Counted from the stretch's first letter, positions 50,595 through 59,141 are shown. The stretch: DNA of 64,000 bases from Granulicella aggregans (GCF_025685565.1 NZ_JAGSYE010000005.1:124001-188000); one strand, 5' to 3'. Made by a program: numbers and translations. Notes: generated by a model not told the origin, from the letters alone.

Positions 50595-52751
50595 TCACTT
50601 CGCCAACTCCAGCGAGGCGGCGGCCCGATTGACGGCTTCGGTGAGGCGTGCGAGTTGGGCCTGGGCGCGGGCGGCGTCCGGTTCATCGATCGCCTCAGTC
50701 ACGCCCGGTATGACAACTGCAGCGTAACCGGTAAACTCGCCCGGCGCATAGATGGTGTGCTTGTACCAGCTACGGCGGGGAAGGCCATCCGGATCGAGCA
50801 GGGCGGACTCGGCGTTGCGCAGGGCGTGATTCAGAGCGGCGAGGTCGGTCGTAGCTACGGTCTGCCTCCCGTAGGCGGTCTGGGCTGAGGCGGAGAAGCG
50901 GGCTGCGGCCTTGGTGGCGGCGCTGAAGTCCAGGTTCAGCTTTGTGGCTTCGGACTTATGCTGCGCGGTGCGGATGTAGCCCTCGATCTCCTTGGCGTAG
51001 GGGCGGTAGTCGTAGGGCAGGACGTCAGCGTCGGCCATGTGCAGGATCTCAAGGCCGAAGACACGGGCTTGCTGCTGTTCGTAGACGAAGGTGGGGTCAG
51101 CGAACTTGATGAACCAGTTGTAGTTATCGAAGACGGAGTGATAGACGCCGTAGGGGCCTTCGGAGCCGATGTCGGTGGAGGGTACGCCCATATGTTGGAT
51201 AAAAGGCGTGAAGTCGGAGCCGGAGCCGAGGTTGCCGACACGGACCTCGGGCGATTTGCTCTCCTCTCCTTCGCCGAATGCGGACTGGCCGCGTTTTCCG
51301 CGGCTCTCCTCCTGGGACTTCTTCCAGGTGTCGTAGACGGTTCCGCCCTGGGGGCTGGCGACGCCCTGGGTGACCTCGCGGACGAACTGTTTCAGGGACG
51401 GGACGGCGGAGGCGTTGAAGTCTGGGCCAGCGACGCCGACATCGGTGTTGAAGTAGGCTACGGCGTGCTTCAGGTGCTCGGCGTTGTCTTCAACCCACTC
51501 GGTTGAGCCGATAAGTCCTTCTTCTTCGGCGTCCCATGACCCGATGACGATGGTGCGCTTCGGCTTCCAACCCTGCTTGAGGAGGTCGCCGAGGCCGTGG
51601 ACGGTCTCGAGCATGGCGGCGGTGCCGCTGTTGGGGTCGACCGCGCCGTAGACCCAGGCGTCGCGATGGTTTCCGGCGACGACCCAGTCGTCCTTCTGCT
51701 GCGGATCGGTACCGGGGATGGTGCCGATGACATCCCAGATGGTGCGGAGCTTGGTCTCCTGCTCGAGGTGCATGTGGACGGTCACCGCGGCCGCGCCGGA
51801 GGCTCCGCCGAGGTGATAGGTGAAGGGAAGGCCGCCCTGCCATTCATGCGGGGTCTGCGGGCCGCCGAGGGCCTGAAGGATGGGGGCGGCGTCCTTGTAG
51901 GACAGCGGGTTGACCGGTATGCTGGGCTGATTCTTCTGGAGCTGGTCGGCGGGAATGCGCTTCGAATCGGGCAGGTCAGGGGTGGAGGCGATGCCAGGGG
52001 TCTCGGGGTCGCCGGGATAGATGGGAAGAAACTGGGTCGACCCGCGCTGGACGCCGGACTCCGGGCGGTAGGGGCCCTTGGGGTACATGTCGCCCTTCAC
52101 GTAGCCGTCGTCCGCGGGGTCGGAGTAGATGAGGACGCCCTTGGTGCCGTACTGCTGAGCGATGTAGACCTTCACGCCACGGAAGTTGCCGCCGTAGCGG
52201 ACGAGGACGATCTTGTCCTTGACGCTGACGCCAAGGGAGGCGAGCTTCTTGAAGTCGGCGAGGGTGCCAAAGTTGGCATAGACGACCTCGCCGGTGATGT
52301 CGCCGGAGGGGCTGGAGCCGTTGAAGGCGGGGGTGACGCGGGGATCGTCCTGGAAGGGATCGCCACCGTCCTTGGTGGGGTCTACATGTTCGGGCGATGG
52401 GCCGGACATGAGGATCTTGCCGGAGGCGTCGTGGGCGTCGATGGCGATGCTGATGGGCTTGTTCATCAGGACGCTGTAGGGGACGATCTTCGTCGAGAGG
52501 CCGGCGGTCTTGAACTTTTCGGCGACGTACTGCGCGGTCTTGTAGTCCTCGGGCGAGCTTGCCCAGTGGGGCTCGGCGGTGAGGATCTTGAGGTGCTGGC
52601 CGGCGAGTGCGGCGTCAGGGACGGCGAGGAAGGCGGCATCCCACTTCGCCTGCTGGGTGAAGTCGCGATAGCCGAAGACCTGCTGCGGTTGCTGGGATAG
52701 GAGCGCGGAGGCGGCAAAGGGGAGCAGGCAGGCAAATCGAGTCAGGTTCAA
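50595..52751 (-). CDS. Secreted M28 peptidase, glutamate carboxypeptidase II-like
   Basis: A 718-residue exported zinc peptidase built like human glutamate carboxypeptidase II: signal peptide (1-19), apical PA domain (~110-320), M28 protease domain and C-terminal dimerisation domain. Zinc ligands are visible in NHRDAWVYGAVD (His362, Asp372), WDAEEEGLIG, FNTDVG and VYHSVFDNY. It likely cleaves C-terminal glutamate-type peptides in the periplasm. It is reverse-strand and alone. Codon choice is very G-rich at third positions on the plus strand, as in the following genes. Confidence 0.92.
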   Translation of the reverse strand: MNLTRFACLLPFAASALLSQQPQQVFGYRDFTQQAKWDAAFLAVPDAALAGQHLKILTAEPHWASSPEDYKTAQYVAEKFKTAGLSTKIVPYSVLMNKPISIAIDAHDASGKILMSGPSPEHVDPTKDGGDPFQDDPRVTPAFNGSSPSGDITGEVVYANFGTLADFKKLASLGVSVKDKIVLVRYGGNFRGVKVYIAQQYGTKGVLIYSDPADDGYVKGDMYPKGPYRPESGVQRGSTQFLPIYPGDPETPGIASTPDLPDSKRIPADQLQKNQPSIPVNPLSYKDAAPILQALGGPQTPHEWQGGLPFTYHLGGASGAAAVTVHMHLEQETKLRTIWDVIGTIPGTDPQQKDDWVVAGNHRDAWVYGAVDPNSGTAAMLETVHGLGDLLKQGWKPKRTIVIGSWDAEEEGLIGSTEWVEDNAEHLKHAVAYFNTDVGVAGPDFNASAVPSLKQFVREVTQGVASPQGGTVYDTWKKSQEESRGKRGQSAFGEGEESKSPEVRVGNLGSGSDFTPFIQHMGVPSTDIGSEGPYGVYHSVFDNYNWFIKFADPTFVYEQQQARVFGLEILHMADADVLPYDYRPYAKEIEGYIRTAQHKSEATKLNLDFSAATKAAARFSASAQTAYGRQTVATTDLAALNHALRNAESALLDPDGLPRRSWYKHTIYAPGEFTGYAAVVIPGVTEAIDEPDAARAQAQLARLTEAVNRAAASLELAK

Positions 52752-52850
52752 GTTTGGCCTTGTAATAGCGGTGAGATTCGAAGTGATTGAATTCTACAGG
52801 GAGATTCCGGGCTGAAAGGTTCGAGCAGTGTGGTGAGGGGATGGCGGTGC

Positions 52851-52910
52851 AGGTCCTTCGACTTCGAGGCGTGCGATGAAGCTGCACACGTCTCCGCTCA
52901 GAATGACGGT
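52851..52910. repeat. Half copy of the GTCATCCTGAGCG composite repeat
   Basis: GGTCCTTCGACTTCGAGG ... CTCCGCTCAGAATGACGG matches the right half of the repeats at 4575 and 7445. It is intergenic between the M28 peptidase start and mscL. Confidence 0.65.
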
Positions 52911-52956
52911 TTGATCGATGAGGATGGGGGAAGAAGGCGGTCGAGCTTCGCTCGAT

Positions 52957-53000
52957 GTCCCACCCATGACGATGAAACCGTCATGGATGGGGCACCCGGG
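52957..53000. repeat. Palindromic repeat (GGGTGCCCCATCC family)
   Basis: TGTCCCACCCATGACGATG ... CATGGATGGGGCACCCGGG, in inverted orientation relative to the other three copies. It ends four bases from the mscL stop codon. Confidence 0.75.
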
Positions 53001-53004
53001 ATGA

Positions 53005-53412
53005 CTATGCGGCGAGGACGGAGGTGCAGAACTTGCAGCGCTTGGCGGCAACGGGGATGTCGGAAAGGCACTCGGGGCAGGCTTTGGTGGCGGGTGGCGC
53101 ATCAGGCACTGGGCCCTTCACTTTGGTGAGCAAATAGCCGAGCGGCACGACGATGAAGAAGTAGACGACCGAGGCCTTCAGGACGAAGTCGATGATGGCG
53201 TTGAGGAAGTCGCCGTAGAGGATCTTGCCGCCATGGACGAAGACGAAGAGGTCGCCGAAGCTGGGCTTGCCGACGATGGCGGCGATGAAGGGGGTGATGA
53301 TGTCGGTCGTGAGCGCGGTGACGACGGAGCCAAAGGCTGCACCGATGATGACGGCGACGGCGAGGTCGACTACGTTGCCGCGAAGGATGAAGTCACGAAA
53401 ACCTTTGAGCAC
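53005..53412 (-). CDS. mscL: Large-conductance mechanosensitive channel MscL with zinc-ribbon tail
   Basis: Pentameric emergency-release channel in the inner membrane. Residues 1-95 are standard MscL: MLKGFRDFILRGNVVDLAVA is the N-terminal helix and first pore segment, and FVLKASVVYFFIVVPLGYLL the second membrane helix. Instead of the usual cytoplasmic helical bundle alone, residues 111-130 carry CPEC...CKFC (Cys 112, 115, 126 and 129), a probable zinc ribbon. It is the length expected for the family (135). Confidence 0.95.
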   Translation of the reverse strand: MLKGFRDFILRGNVVDLAVAVIIGAAFGSVVTALTTDIITPFIAAIVGKPSFGDLFVFVHGGKILYGDFLNAIIDFVLKASVVYFFIVVPLGYLLTKVKGPVPDAPPATKACPECLSDIPVAAKRCKFCTSVLAA

Positions 53413-53525
53413 TGGCGAATCTCCCGGTGGTGAGGTTGATGCACTCTATGATGCGGCTGAGTATAGCAGCGTGGTGCAACGGGCCCGCGGATTTGGCGGG
53501 GATGTAGACGTTCGCCAGCGTGGTC

Positions 53526-53831
53526 TTAGTGGGTGCCGGTCATCCAGAGAGCGTAGGGGTAAAGCAGGAAGACGAGGATGAGCGTCACCGCCATCAGGTC
53601 CATGTAGATGCAAAGGAGCACGCCGGCGTGATAGAAGCTCCAGCGGCGGCGGATGCAGCGGACCGTGTCTGCGGTGCCGGCGACGGCGAGGAGCGCAGGG
53701 ATGACGAGGTAGAGGGTGGCTCGATTGTGCGGGAAGCCGGAGAGTGGGAAGGCGGCTAGAAGGCTGGCGATCACAAGGATGTTTCCGCGGACAAGGGACT
53801 TGTGGCGCGGATTGAAGATCTCGGGCAGCAC
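53526..53831 (-). CDS. Small membrane protein of unknown function
   Basis: A 101-residue protein with about three membrane segments (ILVIASLLAAFPLSG, YLVIPALLAVAGTA, LCIYMDLMAVTLILVFLLYPY). The start is uncertain: the GTG at 53831 (MLPEIFNPRHKSL) is chosen over a more upstream GTG that would overlap the mtnA hairpin; no clear ribosome-binding site. No family recognised. Confidence 0.55.
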   Translation of the reverse strand: MLPEIFNPRHKSLVRGNILVIASLLAAFPLSGFPHNRATLYLVIPALLAVAGTADTVRCIRRRWSFYHAGVLLCIYMDLMAVTLILVFLLYPYALWMTGTH

Positions 53832-53916
53832 TCGTTGATTATCCGCCCGGCGTGGATGCCTTAGGTTGGATTGCTGCGGTGAGTTGCGGAGGATGAACTT
53901 TGGGGATGGCAGATTT

Positions 53917-53946
53917 GACCCTCTCACCGTCGGAGGTAAGAGGGTC
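53917..53946 (-). terminator. Hairpin just after mtnA
   Basis: GACCCTCT-ACC pairs with GGT-AGAGGGTC (11 pairs, one mismatch) around GTCGGA, six bases from the mtnA stop. No T-run on the reverse strand, so it may be a processing or stability element rather than a classical terminator. Confidence 0.45.
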
Positions 53947-53952
53947 ACAAGG

Positions 53953-55020
53953 CTAGACTTCGACGAGCGCGGGTTGCGTGACTTCGGCGAGGGCTTCGAT
54001 GGACTGATTGTAGGGGGCGGTGAGGACCCCGCGCTCGGTGATGATGGCGGTGACGTATTTGGCTGGGGTGACGTCGAAGGCGGGGTTTTCGATGCCGACG
54101 CCGTCGGGGGTCATCTGCTTACCGTTGGAGTGGGTGACTTCGAGGGCCGAGCGCTGTTCGATCGGGATGAGGCCGCCGTGGGCGGTTTCGATGTCGATCG
54201 TGGACCAGGGAGCGGCGACGTAGAAGGGAATGCCGTGCTCTTTAGCCAGAATTGCGACGCCGTAGGTGCCGATCTTGTTGGCGACGTCGCCGTTTGCGGC
54301 GATTCGGTCTGCACCGACGATGACGGCCTGGATCTTGCCCTGATACATGAGCGAGGCGGCCATGTTGTCGCAGAGGACGGTGGTCGGGATGCCGTCTTTC
54401 ATGAGCTCCCACGCGGTGAGGCGCGCGCCTTGCAGGAAGGGACGGGTCTCGTCGGCGAAGACGTCGATCTTGTGGCCGCGCTCGATGGCGGCACGGATGA
54501 CGCCGAGAGCGGACCCGTATCCGCAGGTGGCTAGAGCGCCGGCGTTGCAGTGGGTGAGGACTGTGCCTTGCTTCGGCAGCAAAGAGGCGCCGTTTGCGCC
54601 CATCTGCTTGCATGCGGCGATATCTTCGTCGTACATCTGGCGGGCGCGGTCTACTACAGCCGACTTGATCTCTGGGATGGGGGTGTTTTTGGCGGCGAGA
54701 TCGTTGTAGAGATTGCGGATCTCGGCGATGCCCCAGAAGAGATTGACGGCGGTGGGCCGGGTGGCGGCGAGGTGGGCGTCGATCTCGGCGACCTCTTTGG
54801 TCAGCTCGTCGAGCGAGGTGGCTGTGCTGCGCTCGATGCCGATGGCCATGCCCATGGCGGCGGAGACGCCGATGGCAGGAGCGCCGCGGACAATCATGTC
54901 GCGGATGACGGTGGCGACCTGCTTGTAGTCGGTTGCGAGGACGTAAGTCTCTTCAAGCGGGAGCTTGGTCTGGTCGAGGAAGTTGACGCCGGTGGGAAGC
55001 CATTCAAGGGTGGGAATCAT
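53953..55020 (-). CDS. mtnA: S-methyl-5-thioribose-1-phosphate isomerase MtnA
   Basis: Isomerises methylthioribose-1-phosphate to methylthioribulose-1-phosphate in the methionine salvage pathway. The 355-residue length is normal. RGAPAIGVSAAMG is the phosphate-binding block, THCNAGALAT holds the catalytic cysteine, and TVLCDNMAASLM the catalytic aspartate. VGADRIAANGDVANKIGTY is the eIF2B-like family signature. No other salvage gene is next to it. Confidence 0.96.
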   Translation of the reverse strand: MIPTLEWLPTGVNFLDQTKLPLEETYVLATDYKQVATVIRDMIVRGAPAIGVSAAMGMAIGIERSTATSLDELTKEVAEIDAHLAATRPTAVNLFWGIAEIRNLYNDLAAKNTPIPEIKSAVVDRARQMYDEDIAACKQMGANGASLLPKQGTVLTHCNAGALATCGYGSALGVIRAAIERGHKIDVFADETRPFLQGARLTAWELMKDGIPTTVLCDNMAASLMYQGKIQAVIVGADRIAANGDVANKIGTYGVAILAKEHGIPFYVAAPWSTIDIETAHGGLIPIEQRSALEVTHSNGKQMTPDGVGIENPAFDVTPAKYVTAIITERGVLTAPYNQSIEALAEVTQPALVEV

Positions 55021-55071
55021 GTGTCTTTAGTTTATCGCGAAGGGATGGATGCTTGGGGTTAGGATGATGAC

Positions 55072-55383
55072 GTGGGATCGATTCGTGTCGACGGCGTCCG
55101 ATTCGCGGCCTTTCCCAATGACCAAGCTCCGCCTCATGTGCATGGCGAGTATCGCAGTGGGACGATCATCATCGATATCTTTCGGGACAGAACAGTAGGG
55201 CTGTCGGGGCGAAAGAGGGCCATCGTCCCTTCGAATATGAAGGCTGCCGATGTCAAGAAGGTATTGCTTGCGGCAGAACGGCATGTGGATGAGCTATGGA
55301 ACCTCTGGGAGGAAGCGCGTGGGAGACAGACTAAGAACGACAGACGCAGAGATCGCAGCCGCTCTCGAGCGCGCGGCAAATGA
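55072..55383 (+). CDS. DUF4160 protein
   Basis: A 103-residue protein of the DUF4160 family. Its hallmark PPHVHGEYRSGTIIIDI is near residue 20, and the C-terminal helix AERHVDELWNLWEEAR is typical. The GTG start at 55072 has AGGA at suitable spacing. The 3' end overlaps the DUF2442 gene by ~65 bases. DUF4160 and DUF2442 genes are often paired and have been suggested to be toxin-antitoxin-like, but no function is established. Confidence 0.75.
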   Translation: MGSIRVDGVRFAAFPNDQAPPHVHGEYRSGTIIIDIFRDRTVGLSGRKRAIVPSNMKAADVKKVLLAAERHVDELWNLWEEARGRQTKNDRRRDRSRSRARGK

Positions 55384-55723
55384 ACCCGACGCTCCGACCG
55401 CGGTCGAAGTGCGATATCTTCCATCGCCGGACCTGCTCTTGATGGTGATGAAGAGTGGACAGCGCGTGGCGATTCCGCGTGAAGAGATACAGGTTCTGGC
55501 TAGTGCGCCGCGCAAGCAGGTTGCGGAGGTGGAGATCGAGAACTTTGGGACCGCGCTGCATTGGCCGCAGCTTGATCTTGATCTGTCCGTTGAGGGGTTG
55601 CTCAAGGGTGTGACTGGGAATCGGCGATGGATGCAAGAGTTGAAGCTGCAGCGAAGACGGAGAGCGCAGATGCGTACTCCATCCGCCCCCGCTGCTCGCG
55701 AATCCTCCGTACTGGCTGGCTGA
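55319..55723 (+). CDS. DUF2442 protein
   Basis: A 134-residue protein of the DUF2442 family. VEVRYLPSPDLLLMVMKSGQRVAIPRE and ALHWPQLDLDLSVEGLLKGV are typical. The GTG at 55319 is preferred because GGGAGGAAGCGC gives a clear ribosome-binding site; upstream codons are the overlapping DUF4160 gene. Translation of the two is likely coupled. Its stop is two bases from the convergent pyrE stop. Confidence 0.75.
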   Translation: MGDRLRTTDAEIAAALERAANEPDAPTAVEVRYLPSPDLLLMVMKSGQRVAIPREEIQVLASAPRKQVAEVEIENFGTALHWPQLDLDLSVEGLLKGVTGNRRWMQELKLQRRRRAQMRTPSAPAARESSVLAG

Positions 55724-55724
55724 C

Positions 55725-56408
55725 TCAGCGCAGGGCGATGTGGGCCTTGCGGACGTCTTGCGCGGTGAAGGCGGCGAGGAAGGGTGCTCCCTGGGCGGCG
55801 GCTTCGATTTTGGCTCGGCCGCCTTGTTCGCGGTCGACCAGGCAGAGGATGCCGGCGACGATCATGCCGGCTTCGCGGGCAGCTTCGATGGCGGTGATGG
55901 TGGAGCCGCCGGTGGTGCAGACGTCGTCGACGATGACGACGTGGGCGCCGGGTTTGAGGAAGCCTTCTATTTTGCGGCCCGTGCCGTGGGCCTTTTCGGA
56001 TTTGCGAACGAGGAAGCCGTGGATGAGGGTGGGTTCGGGGCCGGGGTCTTCTTCGGAGGGGAAGTCGGGGTCGTCGGCCATGGCGAGGGAGAGTTCGAGG
56101 ATCTCGCGGTGGTCGGCGAGGGCCCAGGCGCTGGCGCTGGCGATGTTGGAGACGAGAGGGTCGGCACCCATGGTGAGGCCGCCTACTGCTTCGATGGCGT
56201 CGGCGTTGGGGATTTGCTCGCGGATCATCTCGTAGAGCACGAGGCCGGAGAGGCGGCCGCCTTCGGCGTGGAGGGTGGTGACGCGGCAGTCGATGTAGTA
56301 GTCGCTCTTGGCTCCGCTGGCGAGGGTGAAGTCGCCGAGCTTGAAGGAGTGTGTGGCGATGAGGTCGAGCAGGGCGGAGCGGGTGTCGGTGGGCATGGCT
56401 TCGCTCAT
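55725..56408 (-). CDS. pyrE: Orotate phosphoribosyltransferase PyrE
   Basis: Makes orotidine 5'-phosphate from orotate and PRPP in pyrimidine synthesis. The 227-residue protein has FTLASGAKSDYYIDCR at the N-terminus, GGLTMGADPL, and the PRPP-binding motif VVIVDDVCTTGGST. An acidic insert (DDPDFPSEEDPGPEP) lies between strands. ATG 56408 is used; ATG 56396 is equally possible. The window has no other pyrimidine genes. Confidence 0.95.
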   Translation of the reverse strand: MSEAMPTDTRSALLDLIATHSFKLGDFTLASGAKSDYYIDCRVTTLHAEGGRLSGLVLYEMIREQIPNADAIEAVGGLTMGADPLVSNIASASAWALADHREILELSLAMADDPDFPSEEDPGPEPTLIHGFLVRKSEKAHGTGRKIEGFLKPGAHVVIVDDVCTTGGSTITAIEAAREAGMIVAGILCLVDREQGGRAKIEAAAQGAPFLAAFTAQDVRKAHIALR

Positions 56409-56741
56409 TTTAGCCGGACGGGCGAAATAAAAATCGCGGGGGGGGGGTATATCTCAGTCCTACTTCAGGGGACAAGTTCCTGATTCATAAGGGCTTCGGT
56501 GGATCAATTTTGGAGAGGCCGTTTTGTAAGTTCCTGTAAAGAAAAGGCTTGCGCGGGGTGATCCATCGGAAACAGGGAGGGCTTGCTTTGTATCGGGGCG
56601 CGTTAGCTACATTTACCGTCTCTTCGAGTTTTTACTTCTGTTACAAGGATAGCAGGTTGAATTCATCCTTTGGGCAGATTTTTTGCTTCCACAAGTGGCT
56701 GATTCCATGAAGGTTATCTTGCTTTTCGAAGGTTCAGGGGC
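56409..56741. other. Intergenic region between divergent pyrE and queG, with poly-G run
   Basis: 333 bases with no convincing gene; base composition is less GC-rich. It starts with a run of ten G residues (56438-56447) directly upstream of pyrE. It probably holds both promoters; I do not see a reliable -35/-10 pair. Confidence 0.5.
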
Positions 56742-57920
56742 TTGACAAGAATCGAAGTTGGCTCGCGATGGACGGTGGAGTTGGAGGCGGATATCCGCGA
56801 AGCTGCGCTTGGGGCCGGGTTTCATCTCTGTGGAGTTGCGGGGGCGGATGGGACAGAGATTGAAGCGGAGCGGTTTGCCGCCTGGGTGGAGGCGGGACGA
56901 GCCGGGGAGATGGAGTATCTGAAGCGGCGGGACGAGGCGGGCACCCTGATCCGAGAGGGAGTGCGGGTGGCGATTCCGTGGGCGCGGTCGGTGGTGGTAT
57001 GTGCGCTGAATTATGCGTCGGAGGAGGTGTTTTCGGTGGAGGACGCGCCGGAGGGGGCGGGGTGGATCGGGAGGTATGCGTGGTCGGGACGGCAGCCAGA
57101 ACAGGGTGTAGGGGGTAGGGTTCAGGGTGTGGATGAGGCTCCTGAGTTGACGGCTACGGATTATCACTCGGAGATGCTGACGGGGCTAAGGGTGGTGGAA
57201 TCGGCGATTCGGGGGCGAATCGAGTGCGAGACGCGGTGCTATGTGGACACGGGGCCGCTCGTGGAGCGGGGTTTGGCGGCGCGGGCGGGTGTGGGGTGGG
57301 TGGGAAAGAATACGTGTGTCATCAACCAGGGGGTGGGGTCGTGGCTGCTGCTTGGGGTGGTGGTGACTTCGCTGGAGATGCCGGCGGAGGGTAGGCTCGC
57401 GGTTGCGGCGGCGGACCGATGTGGGAGCTGTACCCGGTGTATTGAGGCTTGTCCTACGGACGCGTTGGTCGCTCCGCGTGAGATGGACGCTTCGCGGTGT
57501 ATCGCCTATCTGACCATTGAGAAAAAGGGCGTGATTGCGGAGGAGCTGCGGGAAGGGATGGGAAGACAGGTATTTGGGTGCGATATCTGCCAGGATGTTT
57601 GTCCGTGGAATGCGAAAGCGAGGAACGGGGGCGGGGTGGTTGCCGTAACTCCGGGGATGGAGGTGCGGCGGGAGCTGGTTAATCCTTCATTGTCGTGGCT
57701 CGGCGGGATGGACAACAAGGAGTTCAAGCGGTGGTTCAAGGGGTCGCCACTGGAGCGGACGGGACGGAAGCGGCTGCAGCGGAACGTGGCGATCGCGATG
57801 GGAAACAGTGGGTTAGAGGAGTTTAGACCGAAGCTCGTTGAATGGGCGGATGGGGAGGATGAGGCGCTGGCCGAAGCGGCGCTTTGGGCGTTGCAGCAGG
57901 GTGTAGGAGGTAGCGTGTAG
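56742..57920 (+). CDS. queG: Epoxyqueuosine reductase QueG
   Basis: Cobalamin- and iron-sulfur-dependent enzyme for the last step of queuosine synthesis in tRNA. The 392-residue protein has YVDTGPLVERGLAARAGVGWVGKNT (the cobalamin-binding core) and two [4Fe-4S] motifs, CGSCTRCIEACP and CDICQDVCPWN. A HEAT-like C-terminus follows. The start is a TTG at 56742; GTG 56775 is an alternative. A CAGGGTGTAGG repeat is inserted near residue 121 (QGVGGRVQGV) and again at the very C-terminus (QGVGGSV), where it supplies the stop codon. Confidence 0.95.
   Translation: MTRIEVGSRWTVELEADIREAALGAGFHLCGVAGADGTEIEAERFAAWVEAGRAGEMEYLKRRDEAGTLIREGVRVAIPWARSVVVCALNYASEEVFSVEDAPEGAGWIGRYAWSGRQPEQGVGGRVQGVDEAPELTATDYHSEMLTGLRVVESAIRGRIECETRCYVDTGPLVERGLAARAGVGWVGKNTCVINQGVGSWLLLGVVVTSLEMPAEGRLAVAAADRCGSCTRCIEACPTDALVAPREMDASRCIAYLTIEKKGVIAEELREGMGRQVFGCDICQDVCPWNAKARNGGGVVAVTPGMEVRRELVNPSLSWLGGMDNKEFKRWFKGSPLERTGRKRLQRNVAIAMGNSGLEEFRPKLVEWADGEDEALAEAALWALQQGVGGSV
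57103..57131. repeat. CAGGGTGTAGGGGGTAGGG repeat inside queG
   Basis: Shares 17 of 19 bases with the copy at the end of queG (57898). It is in frame and translated as QGVGGRVQGV. It resembles other GTGTAGGG-type short repeats in acidobacterial genomes (from general knowledge). Confidence 0.6.
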
Positions 57921-57931
57921 GGTGTAGGACA
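57898..57931. repeat. CAGGGTGTAGGAGGTAGCG repeat at the end of queG
   Basis: The second copy of the queG-internal repeat, followed by another GTGTAGGGTGTAGG tandem. It spans the queG stop codon. Confidence 0.6.
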
Positions 57932-58142
57932 GGATAGGGAGAAGTGAAAAGGAAGAAGGGCCAGCAGTTTGGGGTGAAGGGTTCGGGTGGTTTGGGTGTG
58001 GTACGGGTTCGTTGGGGCCCTTCCCTTCGCTTGCTCAGGGTTGGGCTGACGGCAGGAACAAGAACAACGGCAGAAGCAAACGCAGAGATTCCCTCCGGGA
58101 ATGACGAAGCAAATGACGAAGCAGCGGGAATGATCTAAAGAG
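57932..58142. other. Intergenic region after queG with repeat-like sequence
   Basis: About 210 bases without a convincing gene. A 64-codon open frame (from 57944) has no protein-like features. The latter half (near 58070-58135) holds repeated GACGAAGCAAATGACGAAGCA and a TCCCTCCGGGAATGA hairpin. Confidence 0.5.
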
Positions 58143-59135
58143 ATGCCATCGATTTTGCCTATGAAGACGGAAGATCCGGAGGACCGGCGGCGCGGGGCGG
58201 AGGTTATCATGCCTGAGGGGGTGCGTCTCGATCCGGGTGATGCGCTGAAGGGAGAGAAGGAGCCAGAGCCGATGGAGACGCTGCGGCCGAAGGTGCCGAG
58301 CGGCGGCTGGCGGCAGGTAGTCGAGCTGGCGCGGTATATGGCTCGGACGGAGGTCCATACCTATGCGTTCAGCGTGGCGGCGAATGTAATTCTGTCGCTG
58401 TTTCCGTTCATCGTGCTGCTGCTGACGATCACGCGACAGATCTTCCATTCGCAGGCGATGGAGGGCGTGGTGGGGGACATGATGCGAAGCTTCCTGCCTG
58501 TGGGGCAGGACTTTATCATTCGCAATATGCAGATACTGGCCCATCCCAAGAAGGGAACGCAGTTGTTCTCGCTGGTGATGTTGCTGGTGACCTCGACGGG
58601 TGTGTTTTTGCCGCTGGAGGTGGCGCTGAATAACGTTTGGGGAGTGACGAAAAACCGGAACTATCTGCACAACCAGGCGGTTTCGCTGGGGCTGGCGTTT
58701 GCGGTGGGGGCGCTTTCGATGATCTCGGTGGCATTGTCGGCGGGACAGCAGTCGGTGGTGGGGTGGATGTTCTTCGGGCATACGGACAATGTGGTGTTCC
58801 GGTTTGTGGCGGGCTCGTTTCTGCATGTGGTGGGCGGGCTGGTAAGCATCCTGCTGTTCTTCCTGATCTATTGGGTGCTTCCGAACCGGCAGGTGCCGGC
58901 GCGGGCGGTGATACCGACGGCGATCGTGGTGGGACTGATGTGGGAGGTGGCGAAGTTTCTGTATATCCTGGCGCTGCCGTGGCTGGACTTTCAGTCGGTG
59001 TATGGGCCGTTTTACATCTCGGTGGGATTGATGATGTGGGCGTTTCTGTCGGGGCTGATGCTGCTGGCGGGAGCGCACTTTTCGGCGACTCGATATACTC
59101 TGGCGCTGGCACGTGAAGCCGAGCGGGAGGGTTAG
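58143..59135 (+). CDS. YihY/BrkB-family membrane protein
   Basis: A 330-residue protein of the YihY/UPF0761 family (once misnamed RNase BN), with a charged N-terminal ~65 residues and about six membrane segments. Typical stretches are FSVAANVILSLFPFIVLLL, LPLEVALNNVWGV, and VYGPFYISVGLMMWAFLSG. Its function is not known; a transporter role has been proposed. It is followed six bases later by the phosphatase gene, so the two are likely co-transcribed. Confidence 0.85.
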   Translation: MPSILPMKTEDPEDRRRGAEVIMPEGVRLDPGDALKGEKEPEPMETLRPKVPSGGWRQVVELARYMARTEVHTYAFSVAANVILSLFPFIVLLLTITRQIFHSQAMEGVVGDMMRSFLPVGQDFIIRNMQILAHPKKGTQLFSLVMLLVTSTGVFLPLEVALNNVWGVTKNRNYLHNQAVSLGLAFAVGALSMISVALSAGQQSVVGWMFFGHTDNVVFRFVAGSFLHVVGGLVSILLFFLIYWVLPNRQVPARAVIPTAIVVGLMWEVAKFLYILALPWLDFQSVYGPFYISVGLMMWAFLSGLMLLAGAHFSATRYTLALAREAEREG

Positions 59136-59141
59136 GCGGGG

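Noticed and set aside
57944..58138. 64-codon frame after queG
   Set aside because: It is made largely of repeat-like sequence, with no ribosome-binding site or domain.
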